Source of the DNA: an uncultured bacterium
Lineage (GTDB): Bacteria; Hydrogenedentota; Hydrogenedentia; Hydrogenedentales; CAITNO01
Assembly: GCA_937923585.1 (NCBI GenBank)
Contig: CALDSM010000176.1
Location: 1 to 6,584, forward strand
Direction: 5' to 3'
DNA length: 6,584 nt
Numbering within the stretch: position 1 is the stretch's first letter; the number at the start of each line of letters is the position of its first letter. Below are positions 1 through 5,096 of this stretch, one piece after another. The notes under the pieces are model-generated. The model was not told the DNA's origin. It saw only the letters and a program-made list of their open reading frames with translations, and ran no database searches. Both the position numbers and the translations under genes were made by a program.

Positions 1-111
1 CAACAGACCGTCCTCCGCCGTGCCGGAACGGCCGGCTTTCGCGAAAAGGCAACGCACGGAAACCGCATCGCGTACACGATGATTCTGGAGAAGCCTGACA
101 GCAGACAATAG
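1..111 (+). CDS. C-terminal fragment of an unidentified protein (possibly a methyltransferase)
   Basis: Frame 1 is open from the first base for 36 codons and ends at TAG (109-111), so this is the 3' end of a gene that begins outside the window. The visible peptide contains LRRAGTAGFREKATHGNR followed by IAYTMILEKP. An 'aGF' turn followed by two beta-strand-like stretches near the C-terminus resembles the end of class I SAM-dependent methyltransferases, but no diagnostic motif is present and that reading is only a guess. Composition is GC-rich like the metabolic genes to the right and unlike the nuclease gene that follows. No convincing terminator follows; the hairpin CCCCG/CGGGG at 209-225 has no T-run after it. 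Confidence 0.5.
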   Translation, partial: QQTVLRRAGTAGFREKATHGNRIAYTMILEKPDSRQ

Positions 112-425
112 ACGATGTTTCGAACGCCCCCGGCGATGTGTAACAGATTCCCCCCAGCAGGCTTTCGGCCGCAACCGACCAGAAGAGGCGCTGCGATCGC
201 TGGCGGCTCCCCGACATTTCCGGGGTCGGCAAATTCTCAGTCAGAACTGTATAATACAATGGTTATTCTGATACATTGCAGCAAGATAGGACGGAGTCTG
301 GTCTATCTCGTTCTGACAACGTTCACTCAATCTTGGGAGCGATGAGGTTATGGTCACGATGTTCGAGAAAGTCAAAGTCTCCCAGAACGATACACGGTAG
401 CGGGTTTGACGGAAGGGCATCGAAT
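112..425. other. Intergenic region and leader upstream of the nuclease gene
   Basis: These 314 bases hold no gene I can support. The first half is GC-rich and contains a small hairpin (209-213 with 221-225, 7-base loop). From about 231 the composition becomes AT-richer, and a promoter-like sequence appears at 226-255. The nuclease frame is open upstream to a TTG at 276, but the extra 50 residues (rich in Arg and Ser, no domain character) and the lack of a ribosome binding site before 276 argue that 256-425 is an untranslated leader of about 160 bases. Confidence 0.5.
226..255 (+). promoter_or_regulatory. Putative sigma-70-type promoter of the nuclease gene
   Basis: TATAAT at 250-255 is a perfect consensus -10 box. 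An upstream TCGGCA at 226-231 matches 4 of 6 bases of TTGACA with an 18-bp spacer. Transcription would start near 262 and leave a leader of roughly 160 bases before the ATG at 426. The perfect -10 in GC-rich surroundings is the main support; the -35 is weak. Confidence 0.45.
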
Positions 426-2318
426 ATGTCACTGAAAGGAAAGTCTGAGCAACGTGAACAGCTCACCGCGATTCTTGACGCCGAGAAACTCGTTAGATTA
501 GCGAGTGACCTTCTCGTTTGTAGAGGTCACTCGCAAATTCGGAACATGGATGGTCCGGGTGATGGTGGTCGCGACGTTCACTCTATCTCCAAACTGTCAC
601 AACGGCAATTGACTCAGTGCAAATTTCACCAGGACACAAGCCGTACCTGTTCCTCATCGGAGCTTTCGCAACTTCCGATGGCGATGATAAAACTGGACTA
701 CTCTGTTGGACTCTTTGTGACCAATGCTACCATTTCACCACAGGCAAAGCGCGAATATATTGACAACTATCCTCGGCTTGCACTGGAATTCATTGATGGA
801 GACGACTTAATTGACGAGGTGTTCGCGAATGCGCTTTTGCGGGCGCTATGGCTCGACGGAAAAGAATCTGAAGAAATCAACCGGGCAACCGCATTTCCTG
901 TAATCATTCGTCGTCACGAAGACGATTTGCCGATAGCCCTTATTGACTCCGACGATGACTTGCAGGACGACATGTACCGCGATCTTCTCAGCGCTGATTG
1001 CCCGCATACCCGGGTGCATGTGAGACCCGCCCACTTCTTTTCGAACCCTTTTGAGCCTTATCGAGCTCCAGAGCCATTGAGTTCACGCGAAAGCGGTATG
1101 CCTTTCATTCTTGGAGCGGAGATAGTCGTAGAAGGCGACCTCGGACTCGCAGCAATCCAAGATGCTTCTGAGAAGCTGGGTTCCGAGATTCTCTCACGAC
1201 TTGACGCGAAACATGGAAATGCTACTGCAAGAGTGGGAATACCCTATATATGCTCATTAAAGGGCGGCTCCCGTCGTCTCAATATTCCCACCAACGTTGC
1301 ACCTGTTTCGTTCCTTCGAATTTCACATACACTCTATTCGGAAAACGATTGGTTTGCTGTGGAGCCCAGTGAATCGTGGTCACACCAGTGCGATGCGCGT
1401 GTCACGGAGATGGACTCAGTGCGTCTCTATTCCTTTGATCTGGATTGCTGCATTGCTTATGAAATTGAAAGCAGAATAGGAGCCCATGACAAAGCAGTAA
1501 GAGAGTCATTAAGAGAAGTGCAAATGAGTGCATGGCAACAATCTCTGTTTTGCCTTATACCACCGTGGGCTGAGTGGAATGAGTTCTCTATACCCGAACC
1601 GGACGATACCGTCGTCTGGCCTTGGGATGGTCGCGTCCTGTGCGGCTGGTTTTGCCCACCCTTGCTAGGGGGGCTGGTTCAATATCGATCCGACGACTCT
1701 CTTTTGGACGTGAGTCTAGACCATGAGGTCGTATTCGAAGAGAAGAAGCGCATGATTTGCGAGTGTCTTCTGGATAGGCCCGGCGTGGAATTCCTTGAAC
1801 CGAACAAGGCGCGCCACATGGTTGCGCTCGTAGGAGATGATCCCTTCCCGCACATAGACACAATAAAGATCAGAACCGCCGACATTGTCGCGTATCCGGA
1901 GACTATACCGTCGCCCATACGACCCGAATCACGGAGATTCGTAGCCACTGTTGCGTGGAAGACAGACATGTCCGCTGACGATCTGTTCAATGTCGTGCGA
2001 GATTTGCGCCCCACCGACGCTGGTGTGCGGTGTGAATTCGGACCGTGCATACGTTATGGCGAATATGTGTCCCTTGAAGTTCGCCTATTTCCGACCGAGT
2101 TGAAGAGCAAGCCCACGGTTCTACTTCTTGAGACTATTCACTCCGTCCTTGCCGACGGTCTTGCTTTACTGGAATCGGTTCTCAAAGAAGACGCAAGGAT
2201 CGAACGATGTGGCAGGGAATTCTGGCGAGCAGAACATGGCGTAAACCTTGGGGTGCCTTATCGACTCCCCAAATCTCTATTCCCGAGTCCGGGCCAGGCG
2301 GCATCCAGGGGATTCTAG
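426..2318 (+). CDS. Mrr-like PD-(D/E)XK nuclease with large uncharacterised C-terminal region
   Basis: This encodes a protein of 630 residues. Residues ~17-135 read as an Mrr-type restriction endonuclease fold: an amphipathic first helix with E20, then GPGDGGRD (43-50) ending in the likely catalytic D50, then QCK (64-66) with likely catalytic K66. VGLFVTNATISPQAK (94-108) and LEFIDGDDLID (120-130) correspond to the family's late strands ('vTn..fs..A', 'liDg..L'). In this fold the D...QxK residues bind the metal and cleave DNA. Residues ~150-630 match no family I know. They contain an acidic stretch (165-182), no P-loop, no transmembrane segment, many Trp and Pro residues at 378-412, and 16 cysteines in the whole protein without a clear zinc finger. 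I chose ATG 426 because GGAAGGG (411-417) lies 8 bases upstream and the domain begins soon after; a TTG at 276 in the same frame lacks such a site. GC content is lower than in the neighbours, and there is no partner methylase or helicase in view. A role in cleaving foreign or modified DNA is inferred from the family; the target is unknown. Confidence 0.85.
   Translation: MSLKGKSEQREQLTAILDAEKLVRLASDLLVCRGHSQIRNMDGPGDGGRDVHSISKLSQRQLTQCKFHQDTSRTCSSSELSQLPMAMIKLDYSVGLFVTNATISPQAKREYIDNYPRLALEFIDGDDLIDEVFANALLRALWLDGKESEEINRATAFPVIIRRHEDDLPIALIDSDDDLQDDMYRDLLSADCPHTRVHVRPAHFFSNPFEPYRAPEPLSSRESGMPFILGAEIVVEGDLGLAAIQDASEKLGSEILSRLDAKHGNATARVGIPYICSLKGGSRRLNIPTNVAPVSFLRISHTLYSENDWFAVEPSESWSHQCDARVTEMDSVRLYSFDLDCCIAYEIESRIGAHDKAVRESLREVQMSAWQQSLFCLIPPWAEWNEFSIPEPDDTVVWPWDGRVLCGWFCPPLLGGLVQYRSDDSLLDVSLDHEVVFEEKKRMICECLLDRPGVEFLEPNKARHMVALVGDDPFPHIDTIKIRTADIVAYPETIPSPIRPESRRFVATVAWKTDMSADDLFNVVRDLRPTDAGVRCEFGPCIRYGEYVSLEVRLFPTELKSKPTVLLLETIHSVLADGLALLESVLKEDARIERCGREFWRAEHGVNLGVPYRLPKSLFPSPGQAASRGF
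497..538. repeat. Long inverted repeat (hairpin) inside the 5' part of the nuclease gene
   Basis: GCGAGTGACC (501-510) and GGTCACTCGC (525-534) are perfect reverse complements separated by 14 bases. After one A/A mismatch the match continues for three more pairs (497-499 with 536-538), giving 13 of 14 pairs. It covers codons ~25-38, within the first helix of the nuclease domain and about 75 bases after the start codon. In mRNA it would form a strong stem; in DNA it could be a dimeric-protein site. Function is unknown. Confidence 0.75.
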
Positions 2319-2469
2319 CGTGATGTTCGTCGCAATTCCCTGTGTCTGCTATCTATCGTGCGGCCCTCGCTGACGGAGAACGCATCAGATGAGCTAGATT
2401 GTCTCATTTCGTTCGTAACGATAGAATGCGACACGGGAGGAAAGGAAATGCGGTGCGGTGGGAAAAAGA

Positions 2470-2546
2470 TGGTGGGCGATACTGGACTCGAACCAGTGAC
2501 CTCCGCCGTGTGAAGGCGGCGCTCTAACCAACTGAGCCAATCGCCC
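2470..2546 (-). tRNA. tRNA-Val (anticodon CAC)
   Basis: Read on the minus strand, a complete cloverleaf is visible. The acceptor stem is GGGCGAT/ATCGCCC and the D-arm is GCTC...GAGC. The anticodon stem CCGCC/GGCGG carries the loop TTCACAC (anticodon CAC, reading GTG valine codons). The T-arm is ACTGG-TTCGAGT-CCAGT, and the discriminator is A. The 3' CCA is encoded (TGG at 2470-2472 on the plus strand), giving 77 bases with CCA. A short T-run (TCTTTTTCC) lies just past the 3' end and may help termination. The 3' end points towards the nuclease gene. Confidence 0.97.
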
Positions 2547-2559
2547 ACTGCGAGACGAG

Positions 2560-2589
2560 ATGCTAGCATACGAAAACGGGCACGGTCAA
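2560..2589 (-). promoter_or_regulatory. Promoter of tRNA-Val
   Basis: On the minus strand TTGACC (2584-2589; 5/6 to TTGACA) is followed after 18 bp by TAGCAT (2560-2565; 4/6 to TATAAT). The -10 is preceded by TGC, making an extended -10 (TGn). A run rich in T lies just upstream of the -35 (A-rich on plus, ~2588-2595) and could act as an UP element. Transcription would begin near 2552, a few bases before the tRNA 5' end at 2546, which is the spacing expected for a tRNA gene. Confidence 0.7.
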
Positions 2590-2595
2590 GAAAAA

Positions 2596-2630
2596 GGACG
2601 AAGGCTGAAGGGCGAAGGCCGAAAAGGGAA
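2596..2630. repeat. Degenerate heptanucleotide repeat array 1 (GGnnGAA)
   Basis: Five consecutive 7-base units are in register: GGACGAA, GGCTGAA, GGGCGAA, GGCCGAA and the diverged AAGGGAA. GG at positions 1-2 and GAA at positions 5-7 are constant in the first four units, while positions 3-4 vary. It lies in the gap between the tRNA-Val promoter and the SDR gene. No coding frame is supported here. Confidence 0.7.
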
Positions 2631-2817
2631 GGAGACAACGATAGGAGTCTGGTCGCCCGTGGCAGATCTCTTCGATGCCCGAAGTTAGAATTCGGTGAAA
2701 ACCAATGGGTTGGATTACAATGCTTCCTGCCGGATTTCCGTATGGGTACGGTGCGCCTTTCAGTTTTGGGTGCGTGCGCCAAGGCAATGCGTGATGGAAA
2801 TCATCAGGAGGTGAATC

Positions 2818-3585
2818 ATGGACCCAAAGGGCAAGGTGGCTGTGGTTACGGGCGGCGCGTCCGGGCTGGGCAAGGCGACGGTGCTGCGGTTGCTGGACAA
2901 GGGTGCCAGGGCGGTCATTGCAGACTACGACGAGGCACTCGGACAGGCGTTCGCCGCAGACCATCCCAATGCCACGATTTTTGCCAAGTGCAACGTCACC
3001 AAGACGGAAGAAGTGGCCGCCGCGGTGGATGAGGCCATGAGCGCGTTTGGACGGATTGACATCCTGGTCAACTGCGCGGGCATCGGTTCGGCGGAGCGGA
3101 CGCTTGGCCGCGAGGCGCCCCATGACATGGAGCGCTTCAAGATGGTGGTTGCAGTCAACCTGTTTGGCGCGTTCGACATGACCCGCCAGGTCGCCTTCCA
3201 GATGGCGAAGAATGAACCCGACGGGGACGGTTGCCGCGGCGTCATTCTGATGACCGGTTCCGTGGCGGCGTTCGATGGGCAGATTGGCCAGACGGCCTAC
3301 TCGGCGGCCAAGGCGGGCCTGGTCGGCATGACGCTTCCTCTGGCGCGCGATCTGTCCTCGGTCGGCATTCGTGTATGCACCATCTGCCCGGGCATCTTCG
3401 ACACGCCGATGCTGGCGCTCGTCCAGGATGACATTCGCGCACGGCTTGCACAGTCCGTACCGTTTCCCAAACGGCTGGGAAAGCCCGACGAATACGCCCA
3501 GTTGGTCGAACTGATTGTCGCCAACAACTACATGAACGGCGAGACCATCCGGCTGGACGGTGCGATTCGCATGGCGCCCAAATGA
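2818..3585 (+). CDS. SDR-family 3-hydroxyacyl-CoA dehydrogenase, type 2 (HSD17B10-like)
   Basis: This 255-residue classical short-chain dehydrogenase has the cofactor loop TGGASGLG (11-18), D36 at the end of the second strand (favours NAD over NADP), NCAG (85-88), N114, S148, and Y161-x3-K165 as catalytic residues. Its C-terminal half is very close to what I recall of human HSD17B10: GSVAAFDGQIGQTAYSAAK, the segment GMTLPLARDL, VPFPKRLGKPDEYA, and the ending GETIRLDGAIRM. Enzymes of this type oxidise 3-hydroxyacyl-CoAs to 3-ketoacyl-CoAs, including 2-methyl-3-hydroxybutyryl-CoA of isoleucine breakdown, in the cytosol of bacteria. The start is fixed by AGGAGGTG (2806-2813) ending 4 bases before ATG. 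A weak -10-like TACAAT (2716-2721) lacks a good -35. The racemase-like gene follows 169 bases downstream on the same strand, with repeats but no clear terminator between them. The exact substrate cannot be read from sequence. Confidence 0.93.
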   Translation: MDPKGKVAVVTGGASGLGKATVLRLLDKGARAVIADYDEALGQAFAADHPNATIFAKCNVTKTEEVAAAVDEAMSAFGRIDILVNCAGIGSAERTLGREAPHDMERFKMVVAVNLFGAFDMTRQVAFQMAKNEPDGDGCRGVILMTGSVAAFDGQIGQTAYSAAKAGLVGMTLPLARDLSSVGIRVCTICPGIFDTPMLALVQDDIRARLAQSVPFPKRLGKPDEYAQLVELIVANNYMNGETIRLDGAIRMAPK

Positions 3586-3586
3586 A

Positions 3587-3621
3587 ATGGACAATGGATA
3601 ATGGACAACGGACAATGAAGA
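3587..3621. repeat. Degenerate heptanucleotide repeat array 2 (ATGGACA)
   Basis: Five 7-base units are in register: ATGGACA, ATGGATA, ATGGACA, ACGGACA and the diverged ATGAAGA. The array begins two bases after the stop codon of the SDR gene (3583-3585). The unit differs from those of the other two arrays, but the period and the intergenic placement are the same. Confidence 0.8.
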
Positions 3622-3691
3622 CAAGAGAACAGGGTGCTCGGCGACGGCTACATGCCTTGTCCTTCAATGTGTCCCGTTCTGTCCTGACTAC

Positions 3692-3719
3692 ACCCTAAAC
3701 CCAAGACCCCAGACCCTCG
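3692..3719. repeat. Degenerate heptanucleotide repeat array 3 (ACCCnnn)
   Basis: Four 7-base units are in register: ACCCTAA, ACCCAAG, ACCCCAG and ACCCTCG. The first four bases are constant and the last three vary. On the minus strand this reads as GGGT-led units and includes GGGTTTAGGGT, superficially like a plant telomere repeat. The array lies about 35 bases upstream of the CoA-transferase start. Confidence 0.7.
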
Positions 3720-3754
3720 CCGCGCGAACAAGACAGAGAAGGCTGATACCATTA

Positions 3755-4930
3755 ATGGGCGTTCTATCATCGCTCCGCATTTTGGACTTCTCCGTACTGT
3801 TGCCGGGGCCGTTTGCCTCTCTGATGCTGGCGGATCTGGGGGCGGAGGTGGTCCGTGTGGAGAATCCGAACCTATTCGACATGGTGCGGGCCTGTCCGCC
3901 GTTTGACGGGGAAGATTCCGCTTTCCATGCCTATTTGAACCGGTCAAAGCGCTCTCTTGCGCTCGACCTAAACCGGCCCGGCAGCGTGCAGGTCATCCAG
4001 AGGCTCGTCCAGAAGTATGACATCGTCTTGGAGTCCTTCCGGCCCGGCACGATGGACCGGCTGGGGGTCGGGTACGAGGCGCTAAAGGCGGTCAATCCGC
4101 GGGTGATCCACTGTTCCCTGACGGGATACGGCCAGACGGGGCCGCTGCGGGACCGGGCCGGGCATGACATCAATTACATGGCCTTGGCGGGCCTCATGAG
4201 TCACAGCGGCCGCAGGGAGGCCGGGCCCGTGCCGCAGGGATGCCAGGTCGCCGATATCGGCGGCGGGAGCTGCAACGCACTGGTGGGGATTCTCGCGGCG
4301 GTCATTCACCGCCAGCAAACGGGCGAAGGGCAGTGCATAGACGTGTCCATGTTCGACGGCGCGCTCACCTGGAACACGCTTGCCGCCACGCAGGAACTGG
4401 GTGGGGGAGAGGGGCCCGATTATGAATCCATGGTCCTGAACGGCGGCTCGGTGTATGACTACTACCGCACACGCGACGGGCGCTACCTCTCCGTCGGGTC
4501 GTTGGAGCCCAAGTTTTGGCAAGGCTTCTGCGAAGCGATCGGCCGCGCCGACCTCGCGGCGCAATGGGAAATGCCGGACCCGCTGACGGCGGCGACCAAG
4601 GGGCAGGTTCGCGCCGTCATTGCGGAGAGGACCCTTGATGAATGGCGTGCCGTCTTTGCGGACCAGGATGTCTGCGCCGAGCCGGTACTAACCGTCCGTG
4701 AGGCGCTGGAGCAGCCGCAGACGGCGGCGCGGGGGATGGTGGTGAATGTGCCCAAACCGGACGGTGCCGCACAGCCGCAATTGGGGTGTCCCATTGTCTT
4801 TTCCGGGGCCGATGCAGAGTATCGGCATACCGGTTCGCGACTGGGGGAGCACACGGACGAGGTGTTGCGCGAAATCGGCTACTGCGACGCGGAGATACAG
4901 CAGTTCCGCGAAGGGGGCATGTTCGGGTAG
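3755..4930 (+). CDS. CaiB/BaiF class III CoA-transferase family protein, alpha-methylacyl-CoA racemase-like
   Basis: This protein has 391 residues, close to the ~360-400 usual for the family. The N-terminus LRILDFSVLLPGPFASLML and LADLGAEVVRVE (25-36) are hallmark sequences, followed by ESFRPG (93-98) and GYGQTGP (124-130). GHDINYMALAG (136-146) contains H137. VADIGGGS (165-172) has the family Asp D167, and GQCIDVSMFDG (192-202) follows. YLSVGSLEPKFW (244-255) includes E251. The His, Asp and Glu fit the catalytic positions of alpha-methylacyl-CoA racemase (His126, Asp156 and Glu241 in the mycobacterial enzyme, as I recall), so I favour a racemase over a transferase of free acids. Such racemases interconvert the 2R and 2S forms of 2-methylacyl-CoA so that dehydrogenases can use them. 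The start at 3755 matches the family N-terminus, but its ribosome site is weak: GAGAAGG ends 12 bases upstream. It follows the SDR gene on the same strand and converges with the acyl-CoA dehydrogenase gene. Confidence 0.92.
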   Translation: MGVLSSLRILDFSVLLPGPFASLMLADLGAEVVRVENPNLFDMVRACPPFDGEDSAFHAYLNRSKRSLALDLNRPGSVQVIQRLVQKYDIVLESFRPGTMDRLGVGYEALKAVNPRVIHCSLTGYGQTGPLRDRAGHDINYMALAGLMSHSGRREAGPVPQGCQVADIGGGSCNALVGILAAVIHRQQTGEGQCIDVSMFDGALTWNTLAATQELGGGEGPDYESMVLNGGSVYDYYRTRDGRYLSVGSLEPKFWQGFCEAIGRADLAAQWEMPDPLTAATKGQVRAVIAERTLDEWRAVFADQDVCAEPVLTVREALEQPQTAARGMVVNVPKPDGAAQPQLGCPIVFSGADAEYRHTGSRLGEHTDEVLREIGYCDAEIQQFREGGMFG

Positions 4931-4966
4931 GGGATGGGGGGGACGGACAAAGCGCCGACCATGTTC

Positions 4967-5078
4967 TTTTGATTGCGGTGGCCATGCCGCCGCTTTTCTT
5001 CGCCGGGGTCATGCCCCGGCCGGCTTGCGGAAGCGTGGCTTCCGCACAAAAGCGGCGGCATGGCCACCGCAATCAAAA
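4967..5078. repeat. 112-bp palindromic element: perfect 31-bp inverted arms enclosing two hairpins
   Basis: The arms 4967-4997 and 5048-5078 are perfect reverse complements over 31 bp (each begins or ends in four T/A, with GATTGCGGTGGCCATGCC in the left arm). Interrupted similarity continues outward (TGTTCTTTT on the left against TGTTTCTTTTTT read inward from the right). The 50-base interior holds two more stems: GCCGGGG/CCCCGGC (5002-5008 with 5014-5020, loop TCATG) and TGCGGAAGC/GCTTCCGCA (5026-5034 with 5038-5046, loop GTG). A single strand would fold into a three-way junction. It lies between two convergent genes, but the T-runs are at the 5' side of the stem on both strands, so it is not a canonical intrinsic terminator. 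A MITE- or REP-like mobile repeat is a reasonable inference. Confidence 0.9.
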
Positions 5079-5096
5079 AAGAAACAGCGTGCCCGG

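Noticed and set aside
193..200. GCGATCGC, identical to the cyanobacterial HIP1 octamer
   Set aside because: I noticed only a single copy; genuine HIP1-rich genomes carry it far more often, so it says nothing about the taxon here.
115..345. 76-codon plus-strand frame before the nuclease gene
   Set aside because: It has a Pro/Arg-rich translation, no ribosome binding site and no family resemblance, and the promoter-like TATAAT lies inside it.
1644..1679. Direct repeat GGCTGGTT at 1644-1651 and 1672-1679 inside the nuclease gene
   Set aside because: Only 8 bases, within coding sequence that encodes a continuous protein; no sign of duplication or insertion.
2350..2425. Inverted repeat TCTATCGT/ACGATAGA around a smaller ATGAG/CTCAT stem downstream of the nuclease gene
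   Set aside because: The outer arms are 8 bp with a 60-base spacer and the inner stem is 5 bp with an 11-base loop; there is no T-run. This is within what chance gives and not a credible terminator or element.
2315..2782. 155-codon minus-strand open frame covering the tRNA
   Set aside because: It reads straight through the tRNA-Val gene, its promoter and a repeat array, so it cannot be a genuine protein gene.
2563..3624. 353-codon minus-strand open frame opposite the SDR gene
   Set aside because: It is the antisense of a convincing SDR gene and runs through repeat arrays; the translation has no recognisable fold and no ribosome site was seen.
3692..3699. Telomere-like GGGTTTAGGGT read on the minus strand near 3692-3702
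   Set aside because: It is part of a degenerate 7-bp array of only four units with changing last bases, inside a bacterial gene spacer; it is not a telomere or a eukaryotic contaminant.
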